NCBI GenBank assembly: GCA_023052935.1
Contig: CM041292.1
Coordinates: forward strand, 94,967,169-95,031,168
DNA length: 64,000 nt
Reading direction: 5' to 3'
Source of the DNA: Piezodorus guildinii
Lineage: Eukaryota; Arthropoda; Insecta; Hemiptera; Pentatomidae
A program made the position numbers and the translations under genes. Shown piece after piece: positions 37,135-48,809 of this stretch (its first letter is position 1; every line of letters starts with the position of its first letter). The notes below the pieces were generated by a model. It was not told where the DNA came from. It saw only the letters and a program-made list of their open reading frames with translations, and did no database searches.

Positions 37135-37640
37135 ACGCCCCCAGGACTATATCTCCATGGCGGCACCGGAGAAGAATCCCTCCCTCCTCTTTCTTATAAT
37201 TGCTGAAATACATTTATATCGTTCCAGAGGCAGCGGGCCGAATTATTCCGGAATCTGCGAGGAATTCGAGACTTTGCGGCGGTTCTTTTCCTCTTATACT
37301 GGTTTATTTTTTCCCCCTTGTTATATATATTTATCTCCGCTATTTCCCTCAAGTCCCTATGACATCTGTAATGACTTATTCAAATAAGGGCGGGGCGACG
37401 GGAAGACGCTAGTAAATTTTTCAGAAGGGAATCTTGTAGAGCTAGACACTAGCGGAAGCTAGGCGAGCCACTAATTGTCCGGACACTCCTATCGATCGGA
37501 GTCATCGAATGTCTTCAGCGTTGGAAGAAGTGGACCGTTCGCTCTTAAGGAATGGTGTCAGCCTTATAAATGGGGCGTGCTCTCGGTGGGGCGAGGAATT
37601 TTAGATAGGGATGCTACCTAAGACATTTCAGAGATATTTA
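37135..37640. other. Large GC-richer unique island
   Basis: About 500 bp with tatctccatggcggcaccgg, gggcggggcgacgggaagac, gaagctaggcgagccactaa and gggcgtgctctcggtggggc. It has GC-box-like and CATGGCGGC (YY1-like) sites. Overlapping plus frames of 76 and 70 residues match nothing I know. Candidate promoter or enhancer. Confidence 0.38.
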
Positions 37641-37814
37641 CAGAAGGAGGCTTACGATGCTGAGGTATGAGGAAGACATCTAAGAGGTGTCATAACCGAA
37701 ATATTTTAGACACTTTTACGGTAAATATTCAGCTGACGATTAAATTGAAGAATAGTCTATAGATTCCAAAAATAATACTTTAACAGCCTTAATACCTCAG
37801 TAAGATAATGCTAA

Positions 37815-38155
37815 AATCCAAGATTTGGGGGAATTAAATCGGACAAAACTGGAAATCGCATTAATACCTGTTAATGGTCCCAAATAAAAGTAATCTGAGT
37901 TTGTACCATCGCAGGAGCCATGAAAATAACGTTCTTCCATTTTAGAAAGAAAGACATTTTCTCTAGGAAGCGTCGTTTTCGATTTCTAGGTGAAAAGCTG
38001 AAAAAAGTGCGAACAATTTGAGGGTTTTCAGCTCTAAAAAAAGTTAAGCTCACCACCTGCAATGGTGCAAACTAAGATTACTTTTATTTAGGGACATTAA
38101 GAGGTATTAAAACGATTTCCAGCTTCGTCCGAATTAATTCCTAAGTTTAAAAAAG
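37815..38155. repeat. Foldback element 2
   Basis: The left arm at about 37825-37920 and the right arm at about 38035-38150 are inverse copies: left cggacaaaactggaaatcgc and aaataaaagtaatctgagtt, right their complements with few changes. The spacer is about 115 bp and non-coding. Size and layout fit a small non-autonomous foldback transposon. Confidence 0.7.
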
Positions 38156-38257
38156 AAAAACCTTGTAACTCATCGCGAAACGTTATTTTCATAATGTTAA
38201 GTTCAGAGCATTTCTATGATCTTATGCTGTTAGTCAGCAGTAAAATTATTATATCTC

Positions 38258-38261
<4 letters not shown>

Positions 38262-38325
<64 letters not shown>

Positions 38326-38354
38326 CATCCATACATACATACATACATACATAC
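38262..38354. repeat. (AT)n then (CATA)n microsatellite
   Basis: TA repeats to about 38319 followed by ACATACAT-type repeats to 38354. The frames at 38194-38385 and 38257-38496 are array shadows. Confidence 0.95.
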
Positions 38355-39152
38355 GTATCGTTCTATTCACTACTTTTATAAATAATATAAACAGTAGTAT
38401 AGTATATACGATATCGTACAAGTAATCATATTTATTACTTTTATAAATTATATAAGTATATCCTTGAGTTTGTTTTTGTTTCTGTACCAGACACAAAACT
38501 CAGTTTTTGTACTTTATTGTTATTCTTAGGGAACTGAAGGTCACAAAATAAAATTTACTTTTCTTTCTTTTTTATTCCAGTAAACAAAGTAATTTTCCCG
38601 GATTAAAAACTAGATCTGGTCACACTATTTATTTTATTATTTATACATTTATAAGCCGAGGCCGCACTATAGTATAGATATCCTTAAGAATAAAAAATGT
38701 ATTTGTGATTTTAGTAGTGTCTGTCTGATTGAAACACTTTCTGGACATTCTCGTCATGTTCACCTTACCCATCGGATAATGATTTCGTAACTAAGAAAAC
38801 AACCTAAAAATATAATGTATTCCGATAAAAATACCACATAACTGCTTAGCTCATTCAAATCTAAAACCATTGTTATCAATGTCGTAGAAAAATAATGATT
38901 TCCGCTAATGAAATAGTCCAGGTTTTAAGAACAGTAATAAGGTGGAAGACGGAAAAAAGTTCTGTACGAACATTAATTTATCATGATTCAAGTTTCCTTG
39001 AAAAAGAATTAACGAAATATTTGATAATATTAAAATATATTGTGCAATTTTATTTAATTTCCAAACGTTATTATTTAATATACACAATCCTAGAATCTTA
39101 AAGAATATTCGAATAAAATATTGATAGATGAAATAAATATAGGTCACTTGAA

Positions 39153-39156
<4 letters not shown>

Positions 39157-39236
<80 letters not shown>
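39157..39236. repeat. (AT)n microsatellite
   Basis: 80 bp of AT repeats next to a hammerhead-like motif. 38355-39156 is A+T-rich with opposed short frames (38895-39101, 38905-39147) and no recognisable product. Confidence 0.95.
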
Positions 39237-39241
<5 letters not shown>

Positions 39242-39265
39242 TTTTATAAAGATTTTAATTTTGCC

Positions 39266-39299
39266 GACCTTTCGGCTCAAGCTTGTGAGCCATCATTAG
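39266..39299 (-). ncRNA. Hammerhead-like motif 2 (longest stem)
   Basis: On the minus strand: CTAATGA, extra T, six-pair stem GGCTCA/TGAGCC around loop CAAGCT, then GAAAG and GTC. One core base (CTA for CTG) and the base after GAAA differ from the other copies. The sequence then runs through an A+T-rich segment into the (AT)n array at 39157-39236, as at the end of a retroelement. Confidence 0.42.
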
Positions 39300-40082
39300 G
39301 GCATTACTGAGCCATGACTAAGCATAAACTGTTTAGGACTGAAAGAAAAAGACTGACTCCTGATTATCCCACCTATAATAGTTTCTACAGTCGACAATAC
39401 GTCCTCAATGCAATTTGCTAAATTTATTCGGAAAAACAACCAATAAAATTAAATGAACACACTTTTTTAAATTATATTTCGAAGAGAAATTTTCTCTTTA
39501 CACGAAAAAAAACTCGAGTAAAATGAATATAATTAGTATGCGTTCTTTTAAACGACCGAATAGGAACTACTAACTCATAGTAATGAACCAGCCTTTCCTC
39601 ATGACTCAGGCCTCACAGCAATGAATTAGCAGTTTGCCACGGTCCGAAGCACATAAAATTATTGTCGAGTGTCATAGTGTCTGCCCCATCCTTATTGTAC
39701 TTCTAATCGAGACATCCTAAAAATAGTTCTAGTAGCTTTTTTATTCGTTCAAGGAGGGAATTATCAATTTCTGACCGTTGTCCACATTCTATTTCAGATA
39801 GTTACTTATGCTAATCAATTACTTTCTAGTTTCTGAGATGTAAGTGAGCATCTTCGTCCGAAGAAAGAGGTTCTTTCTTATTACTCTAGGGAGAGGGCTC
39901 CTCACACCTGTTTATATTAAACGCGTTTTAGGTGCTGCAGTGGTAATGGGTCCTATAGAATTATATGGAATCCGCTGCAGCTTCAGCCCCCAAAACTTCC
40001 CTGCAGTATAAACGCGACCTTAGGGAACTTCAGCACATAACCTTTAGACAACTAAATAATTTATATTTTAAATATAAAAGAG
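39300..40082. other. Non-coding stretch with a small island
   Basis: 39890-40030 is GC-richer (gggagagggctcctcacacc; tgcagcttcagcccccaaaa). No gene recognised. Confidence 0.35.
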
Positions 40083-40143
40083 GAGAAGTCAGTTCAGTGT
40101 GCAATCAGATTAACACATAATTAAGTAGAAACTTAATTTAATA

Positions 40144-40170
40144 GTGCCTAAATTTTAGGCCTTCTTCAGG
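40144..40170 (-). ncRNA. Hammerhead-like motif, 3' blocks deleted
   Basis: On the minus strand: perfect CTGAAGA and hairpin GGCCTAAA/TTTAGGC, but GAAAC and GTC are missing compared with the opposite arm. Confidence 0.35.
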
Positions 40171-40536
40171 GCTATAAAACAAAATGAAATAGTAGTTATG
40201 TTAATGACAAATATTATAACAATAGAAATGAAAGGGGCAAAAGAAATTAAATAAAAGGTGAATAATTAGATAATAGAAAATTAAATAAAAACAATTTTTT
40301 TGCAGTATGAAAAAGTGTGTAATATTATAAAATAAAAAAATATTTTTTTCAGTATGAAAAAATGTGAAACATCGTAAAATTAAACAATTGTTTGCATGAA
40401 AAAAAAACTTTACAGCATGAAAACATTATATAATTTCAAATATTTTAGTAGTATTAAAAAAATAAATAAAACCCTTTTACTTATCATCTTTATATATTGT
40501 ATTTTACTACTGGTTGTTATCTGTTGTTTTTTAGCC

Positions 40537-40570
40537 ATGAAGGAGGCCTAAAAATTTAGGTCGAAACGTC
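40537..40570 (+). ncRNA. Hammerhead-like motif 3
   Basis: ATGAAGG, A, stem GGCCTAAA/TTTAGGTC (all positions pair, one G-U), then GAAAC and GTC at 40563-40570. Two core bases depart from CTGANGA. Confidence 0.4.
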
Positions 40571-40923
40571 GGCACTGTTAAATTAAATTTTCACGTAATT
40601 GTGTGTTAATCTGATTGCACCCTCAACTAACTCCTTTATATACACACAGTCAATCATTCTCATTTCACGTTAAATATTAAAATATTTCGGAGTAGGTCTC
40701 TGGACCTTCCTTATCTATTGTAAAGCATACTCAACTAAACTCCATCATGTTTACCAGTATTACTATCAACATCATAACCAACGGAAGAGAGCACAATATC
40801 GTGTTACCCAAAGCAATACATGCGAGTTGCAGACATGTCACATCATTTCAACATTCATCTTTCCAAATCATATAGAAGTTTAATATATGATTTTTTTTTG
40901 TTTCATGATTAATTTCTGAACTA

Positions 40924-41227
40924 TTATACGGCCCTTAGAAAATAAGTGTTGAGAAGAGTTAATAGGTCAAGGAGACCCTGGTGCAATACCGGCTGGCTTT
41001 CAACAGTTAACATGGGCAGGGAGTACATCACTGTCATTGTACATGCTTCTATGGAGCTATGTCTTTCACGACTTATCACTCTTAACAGGTTGTTTACACC
41101 AGGATGGACAAAAAGCGCGTCTGGTGTAACCATCCGGTGCGCTACTAAAACTATTAGGAAAAACACGTTTCATTACGAGCCTTCACAAACTGTTAACAAC
41201 AATCTTCGAAAGCACTTAGTGCCTTAG
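40924..41227. other. Lower-A+T block with opposed open frames
   Basis: An 80-codon minus frame (40924-41166) and a 93-codon plus frame (40946-41227) overlap here, in sequence more balanced than its surroundings (ggagaccctggtgcaatacc). Neither product is recognised. It could be a decayed mobile-element coding piece or an island. 40636-40923 and 41228-42690 are featureless and A+T-rich. Confidence 0.3.
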
Positions 41228-42755
41228 TTTTAGACCCCCATCAACAAATAGTTTAACAGGATATTTAAAAATGGAAACTAATAAATCAAAAATGCTTTTA
41301 TAATCTACATTTTAAACAAAGATAGATCATAAAAGTACAATTCAATCTTACTACTGCGATCAAAAAAGTCAAATACTTAAAAACTACGAGGTACGAATCG
41401 AAAAATAAAAACTTCCAGAATCAGAGATGAAAATAACGTTTTTAGGAAAATTATTAAACTTTGTTCTAATTAGAATCCAATCGCAACGAATTGTTTAAAT
41501 TGAAACCGATTGTTTTACTAACATTGCTGAGTCAGGAAACCATATACAGCTTGGTTGATTTTCTGGTTTCTTGGAGTTCGATTTATGCAAAAAAAAAAGA
41601 TAATTTTACAATAATAATTTGCAATTAAAAAAAAGGAAACGTTGCACCAATGTAGTTCACAATGGGTGCCATCCATAATATGAACCTAATTACCAAGCCC
41701 GGTGAGTAATATGATGTGATATAAACATATAATAAGATAAATTTATTTTATTTGATGACTACATATCGCGATTTGAGTTTTCGAAGAAAGGAAATTTAAA
41801 AAAAAAAGTAGAAATCTAGAAAAAATTGGTCTGTGCATTTTTATGCGTGCCAGTGCATCTGTGTATACTAACAGCACATATACACATATACGTATATGTC
41901 TTCATTGAATATTATAATTTTAATTATAAAAATTAAAAACTTTTAATTTTTAACTTCTATCGACGCTTTGATGGATTACTTTCATTGGTATTGTGTGCTG
42001 TAATTAAAGGACAAGACTGAAGTTCGTGTTTTTAATATTTTTAAGGTTTTAAAAACATTTTTTTTTTAATCTACTCACACTTTTTTTTTTTTAACACTTA
42101 ATTTATAGGTTACCGCTTATTAAATAATAACGACTTTATTATAAAACTAATCTATTTTAGAATCTGATTTTAGTAATATTAGGTTATTATTTTAATTTTT
42201 TTTTTTTTTTTAAATCTTATACAATATACCCGAGAATAAAATCAATAAGAAACACTTGGCATTAAGAAAAATCAATCACACTTTTGTTGGAAAAGGCGAG
42301 GAACATATAGTTTTTCAAGCAACATCACCTGATCATTCTTCAATGCAGGGACTGCTAAACCTTTTTATCATTCCGATAAAAACAAAAAAAAAATTTCGAG
42401 TTAGTGCAAAAAATAAAACAATTTCGTTCTAGATAAACAAATAGAGTGCTTCAACTGGGAAACTTCTATACATGTGTTTCATGCCTTTTATATATTTTTC
42501 TAAAATTTACATGTTGTATTCTGCAAATAATATTGTAAATTGCAATATATAAATAAAAAATTAAAAAAAAGGTAAACACGGTGATAAATGTATACAAAAA
42601 TCTGACATGAAAGAAGTATAAAAACGTGTGACGTACATAAAATAACAGTTAACTAATCTTCATTAAAAATGTTAAACATATAAAAATTACTAGGTTCCTT
42701 TAATTAAAATGATCCATTTCATTCAACTCATTTTATTTTCTTCTTTTTTTCTCCC

Positions 42756-42782
42756 TACGTTTCGGCCTTTTGCCATTTTCAA
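42756..42782 (-). ncRNA. Hammerhead-like motif, left arm
   Basis: On the minus strand: TTGAAAA, T, GGC/GCC hairpin with an A-rich loop, GAAAC, GTA. Inverse twin of 43199-43225. Confidence 0.35.
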
Positions 42783-43198
42783 GGAATCTACAAAAAACAT
42801 TTATTTTAAAACTAAAAGATAAACAACATTATTTTTTACATTCTTATAAAGCAATTTACATACCTCTTTATATTCCATCATGCACTCTATATATAATATA
42901 TAAATATATATTTTGTCATAATTTAATAAAATAAAAATAAAACTATTACAGGCTGACCAGCCCTGTCCTGGTTGTTATCATCCACTGGATTAAAGAAATG
43001 TATTCCCTCATTCTTAACTATTGATATCAAAACCAATATACACACATGTATTGTTTTATTACCACCTCTTCAGTCAAGTCCACATTATACATAGAGTGCA
43101 TGATGGAATATAAAGAGGTATGTAAATTGCTTTATAAGAATGTAAAAAATAATGTTGTTTATCTTTTAGTTTTAAAATAAATGTTTTTTGTAGATCCC

Positions 43199-43225
43199 TT
43201 GAAAATGGCAAAAGGCCGAAACGTA
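43199..43225 (+). ncRNA. Hammerhead-like motif, right arm
   Basis: TTGAAAA, T, GGC with loop AAAAG and GCC, then GAAAC and GTA. The core is degenerate at CTG and the stem is short but paired. Confidence 0.35.
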
Positions 43226-43559
43226 GGGAGAAAAAAATAAGAAAATAAAATGAGTTGAATGAAATGGATCATTTTAATAAAGGAACCTAATAATACAATT
43301 ATTCATTCAAACAATTTTTAATTGTAATAAAAATTAATCATATAAAAATTGTTTTCTTAGAATTGGTGTACATTTACCAGATTCAAATCTTTCATATTAG
43401 TAAAAAAATAGAAGTTTTTAAGAATTTCGCATAAAAACAGCATGATCGGCAGCAAGAATCCTAGAGAATAGTAAGGATTCTATTTAATGAACATTTTTGA
43501 ATTTCTTAAAAAAAAAAGTAATACTGTCAATTAAATTACCAATTTTTAATAATTTATCT

Positions 43560-43610
43560 TTCTATCATCTATCTATCTATCTATCTATCTATCTTATCTA
43601 TCTATCTATC

Positions 43611-43680
<70 letters not shown>
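43560..43680. repeat. (ATCT)n then (AT)n microsatellite
   Basis: Tetranucleotide ATCT array to about 43612 followed by AT repeats to 43680. The 87-residue frame at 43497-43760 is an array shadow. Confidence 0.95.
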
Positions 43681-43687
<7 letters not shown>

Positions 43688-43984
43688 TATATATATTTTT
43701 TTACTATTATTATTTACTTATTATAATTATTTTATTTTTAACATGTTTAATATCTATTAAAATAGACAGGCGTTGAAGATATTGGTGTTTTACGCATTTA
43801 AGCACAATAACAAACACGTTAGAGCACAAGAAAGAGTAACTGTGAATAAAAAGGACGCTGTTTCATTTTAAATTGTTCTAGGGATCAACAGAGAAATTAT
43901 TTTTCATAAAAAATCGTCTAGTTCCGATTACCAACTGACTCACTTAATCTTAAATTTCTCATACTTAAATTCATTTCCGAAAGC

Positions 43985-44470
43985 TGTTGAGATTTCTAAT
44001 GCGCAGTGATGAATCGATGACAGAACTGGACAACGTTCCCAGCGGAAAAATCTTTCAGATCAATTCAAATCAACCCGCTCTGCCATTTTTTTTCCCCACT
44101 CCTTTTCCTAACCTAAATAATAAAAGAGCGAAGTTACCATTGGAACCGGGCCGTGGGAATTACTCCACCCGGGATTTCTTATTCTCACGAGAACCCTTAC
44201 GCGAAAAAAAAAAAATCAAACGCGACACATTAGCAAATGCTGTCACCAATTAATCCGAGCATATTAGCTAAGATTTCAATAAATTAAAAACAGAACTAGA
44301 TTATAAAAAAATTGAAGAGCATTAATGAGCGATAAATTTGTAAGTTGCTATTAACGTAAAACGATAAATCTGAGAAGTTGAATCCGGTTTTTCATCGGCC
44401 ATCATTAATTAATGGGGTAATAATCTGCTGCGAGGGAACTTGTTTAGAGCCGGTGCAAGTGAAGTAAATG
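43985..44470. other. Two unique patches, possible regulatory DNA
   Basis: 43985-44230 is more balanced (ggaaccgggccgtgggaatt; ccacccgggatttcttattc). 44385-44470 pairs TAAT cores with GC-richer DNA (catcattaattaatggggta; tagagccggtgcaagtgaag). The 88-residue plus frame has no domain. Confidence 0.32.
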
Positions 44471-46469
44471 ATTTTTTGTCAATACTAATAACACTCATTT
44501 GCCATTGTCCAACAAGAGTTTTTATTTTATTTATTTTTTTTTTGTTCTGATAGGTTTTAAATATAGGCACTTTCAATAGGTACTGTGAAGGTATGAGAGA
44601 GCAAAATTCTCATAATTTAAATGGTTATTCCTAATTAAATATTTGTAACGACTATAATTTATATTTAAACAAAAATTAAAGCTATTATTGCTAGTACAAA
44701 AAAATAAAGTCTTTTAGTTTAAAGTAGAAAAGAAAAATATTTCGTTCATGATATACAAGGCAATAAATGTATAAAAAAATTACACACGAAAGAATAACGT
44801 TGACCTAAAAAAAAAATAAATAAATAAAACAGTTAGTTGCCATTCTAATTAAAAACGAATTCTTCACGATTCGGTTAAATATAATCACTTGTTAGATTCA
44901 CATATGAAAAAAACGAAAAAGGGACTGCATCTATGTAATTTTATATATTTAATTTTATTATTAACCTTTATTAAAAATAATTTTTTCAAAGAATAAACGC
45001 AGAGATAGACAGGTGATCTATTCAAAATTAGGGATTTCAAAAATTCATGTAGTTTATTTATCGTTTGTAATTTTTGTAAAATAAGTTTTAAAAAAACGGT
45101 TTACCAGTGATTTAAAATGATAAACAACCATAGCTAATTAGAATCTCAGGCTCGAAATCATCAGTAAAAAAAAAAAAAAAAAATGTAATTTCATCAACTG
45201 TATATAGATAAATTGTCAGACGTATAAATGTCCAGCATTTTTTTTTTCAATGAAACCTTGTTTTTTACATAGAACTTAGGTCGACATGTGGGTATATTTC
45301 CGATTTTAAATTTGCATTATCTGTTTTAAAAGAAAAAAAAACTTTTTTTTTTGGATCAATCGTTTATATGCAGAAAAACAACTTACAACCAACTTTAGTA
45401 TTTTTATTTATAACATCTTTCAGGTAAAAAAAAAGATTCTTCGAAACAATACAATTTTATTACAAAATTCAAGATTAAGACATCAATATGTTTCTAGTAT
45501 AGATATTTAAAAAAAACAAAAAAAACAAAACATTGTAATACAATAATTACTAGACAAATAAATTAACAACTATTTCGTTTAAAAGAATGAGTTTACGTTA
45601 TTGATTGATTAGATAACTAACTTTTCCATTATTAAAAAAATTTATTTTTATTTATTGAACATTATACAATAAACTTCCAAAACACCTTAATTAAATTTTC
45701 GCAACATTCAACAAAAAAAAAATTAAATTATTAAGTATAAATTTAAAAAATAAATGTTAATAATTTTTAATCGAATGTATTATTTCTCAAAGAAAAATCC
45801 AGGTTGTTGCACTTCATTAAAACTATTTTTCTTCATAATCTTGAAAAAAACAACGGGGAACTTGAGTAATTTCTAACAGCCTAATTACAATAACTAAACG
45901 GCGTAAAGAATTCCAGTAAGAGTGTTTTTGAACGCTACTTAAATAAACAACGCTAAATGGCACAAATAGCTTAAAAAGGTGCAGGAGCTGACTTCGAGGT
46001 TTTTTGCTTCCTTGATGAACTGTAATTTACTTTCCAAATGTAATTTTCATGATGGGGAGTTAGAAAGCTTTTAGAATGGCAAATGCCTGAAGATTGTTTA
46101 TAATTGAATCATTGGATCACTTGATAGGCAGTTGGAATATTTTAAATAACCGTGTAAATATAATGCTGTAATGAGGGATATAAACAGTTATGAAACGGTT
46201 GCGATAATTAAATAGCTATTTGCTAGAAAAACAAAGACGACACTGATTATTTTCGATGATATTTCTAATTGATTTTAAAAAGTAATAGTTTTTCAAACAA
46301 CTGATTTTTTAAATATTAAAAAAAAAATATAGACAGCAAAATAAAGTAAAATAAATAAAGGAAATCTAGGCTTGATAAACAGAAAATTATTCAGAAACTT
46401 TTTTTTAATGTATCATAGCAATTAATTGAACAGCCACGATCGGGAGTAATGATTATTAGTGCAAAAAAA
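44471..46469. other. Long A+T-rich stretch
   Basis: Many short A and T runs. No gene, repeat end or RNA recognised. Confidence 0.6.
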
Positions 46470-47375
46470 AAAAAAATCTGGTGCGGGCAACACACGACTT
46501 TCACTTACCTCCGTTTTTAAAATCGATTAAAGAATTTTCAAGTACAGTAAGAGATAAAAATGAGTGAAACCATTAAAGAATTAATTAAATAGAATTTCTA
46601 TAGAAACATGTGTTTTATTAAAAAATCTATTATATTATTATCTAAAATAATCAGTTAGTTTTATCGGCTTTTCATCTCTCTATATTAACTTTTAAAAGCT
46701 TGTGTATGAAAAAATATTTTTTTCTAAAATCTTTAGCTTTCCAACTGTATATCATACATGTATATTACTGTTCTTATGTTCAAAAACGAAAAATTGTGAT
46801 AAAAAAATATTTTTTCTGTTTTCTCCTTTAGTTGCTTATCGAATTCATTCAATTTATATATTTACTTTATTTTCGTCAGTAGTAACAAGACAATATAGTT
46901 ATTTTTATAGAATCAACAAAATTAAAGGTACTTTAGAAGAAGAAAATTTAAAATCTCGGCATTTGAGCACTGTCAGACCATTTTAATCAGAATAAAAACT
47001 ACATGATATTAAAGCCCATTTAATTTTACATCGATATAGCGAGTTTAATCAAAATCGTCGGAACCGTTTTCGAGAAAATCGAAAAAAGGTGCAAAACGCA
47101 TGGTATAAAGTGGCTCTTCCGGTAAGCTCATTTTGATGAAAAAGGTTTTGTAACGTCTTGGGCGTATATTTTTCTTAAATATGAAATTTCAGTTTCATAG
47201 GACTTACCGTTTCCGCCCGGGAGTTACCACACACATACACACATACCTTTTTGCGGGACTTGGTTATTTGGACTCAGGGGACCCTAAAACGTGTATTTCC
47301 GTTGAAAACTGGAATTCGAAAATTTTCACGATCGCAATACTTTCCCTTACTATATATAGTAAGTGAAAGTAAAAA
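46470..47375 (+). repeat. Repeat A copy 2, uninterrupted
   Basis: Aligns as the inverse of 8330-10125 without the mariner, starting near ctggtgcgggcaacacacga and ending near ttactatatatagtaagtga. Copy 1 carries the mariner exactly where this copy reads straight through near 46860. It has no intact frame; the 94-residue frame at 46702-46986 lies inside it and shows no domain. Confidence 0.75.
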
Positions 47376-48399
47376 AAATTACATGCGTACATTATAATTA
47401 GGGAGAAAAAAAAATGAAAGAAAGACGAAAAAAAAGGAGAACATTATTAAAGATAAAAAAAAAAAATATATGAAGATTTTCCTTGTCCTAGAGCATTACA
47501 TTTCAAGGATGCTTATCACAACAAGATATAATTATTTATGTTCATAAATAATTGGACGATAAGACTATACCAGTGGGTTTAACCAAAAAATATCGAGGAC
47601 CTCCGCATCTAACAATGGCAATTATTTTCGTAAAATACCAAGTTAATATTAAATTTCAATCCAGAGCATACTAAAACATCTAATTCCATAACGTTAAAAA
47701 CAATTCTAGATTTCGATTAAAAAATAAACAAGTAAATTGGTTGTTTATTTTTTACCAAAGACCCTTGTGGTTGAAAAGCCCTAATAAATAAAATAAATAA
47801 ATCGGTTAAAAAACCTAATATTTTCTAAAATTATATATTATAGAATCTATTCCAAATCATTGTAACAATTTTAAGGAGCATCCGACTAACAATAACCTTT
47901 TTCTATTAAAATAATGGATTAACTATTAAGTGATCGCAGTTGAAATTAAATGTCAAGATAACACAAAATGGGATATATGCTCAACTCAGACTCAAAAAAC
48001 TCACCACTATCCTCAGTAAATTAATAAAATTTAGAAATACAATATAGGTAGGCACCTACTTACTGTCACTACGCAATTTAATGATTCTGTGCAATGCGTT
48101 AGTTATTTTTGTTACAAGCCAAGGCTTTTAAGGATTTTTATTAAGGTATTTTAAAAAATGTCTTCCAATACTATCACAAGGGTCCGCGGAATATTAGTTG
48201 GGAACAACTGGACTATACTCTTATAATTATATTATTTTAAACTTTATTTATCTAACGCCTTAATGATATTCCAGGCTTTGTAGCTTTTTTACTGCAAAAA
48301 AGGTGGTTTAGGTTTACAATGTTTTCTTTGACTTTTTTTTTTTTTTTACCATTTAGGTAAATTAAATAGTTAAACATCATAGTAAGTGTGTATAGTTTT
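47376..48399. other. A+T-rich stretch
   Basis: No gene or repeat recognised. Confidence 0.5.
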
Positions 48400-48610
48400 T
48401 TATTTACATCACGGTAGGAGACCTAAATTTAAAGGTTTAATAAGGATAGGGATCTTAAACGAGTACCTGAGGTCGCAAAGGTTGGAGACAACCATTTTAT
48501 CACCCCTCCCAATTAAGGTGAAACATCTGATTTAAAAAAAAAAAAAAAAATCTTCAGCCATCTGCCGGTTTTGGAGCCACGACCTTGGACATATAAGGCA
48601 AAAAATTACA
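48400..48610 (-). repeat. SINE B copy 4, diverged
   Basis: Keeps ggatcttaaacgagtacctg and the head tctgccggttttggagccac, with a long A run inserted at about 48534-48550 and its T-rich tail end lost. Confidence 0.7.
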
Positions 48611-48809
48611 CGATTGAAACCCTAAAGGGTTATATTAATTTAAATATATTCCATTTTGAGAAAATAAAATAAGAAACTTGATTTTTGGGATAAAAAGGTA
48701 GTTGAGGAAGCACATTGATAAGTGGAATCATTGTAATTTAAACAAGAGACCACTAAAAATGATAAAAAATCAAAACATATATAAAAGCGTTTGTTTCGGG
48801 AGAGAAAGA

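Larger units (their letters stand above)
40083..40635. repeat. Foldback element 3 with hammerhead-like arms
   Basis: Inverted arms at about 40083-40200 and 40501-40635 share tgcaatcagattaacaca (left) and its inverse (right). Each arm carries the hairpin GGCCTAAA/TTTAGG preceded by TGAAG. The roughly 300-bp centre is A+T-rich and non-coding. The left arm lacks about 11 bases that contain GAAAC and GTC in the right arm. Confidence 0.7.
42691..43289. repeat. Foldback element 4: about 200-bp near-perfect arms
   Basis: The left arm 42691-42890 and right arm 43091-43289 are inverse copies with only a handful of differences, around a 200-bp A+T-rich centre. Both arms contain the hammerhead-like module at matching positions. 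No frame. The closeness of the arms implies recent origin or gene conversion. Confidence 0.88.

Noticed and set aside
46702..46986. 94-codon plus frame
   Set aside because: Falls inside Repeat A, is broken in the other two copies and has no domain.
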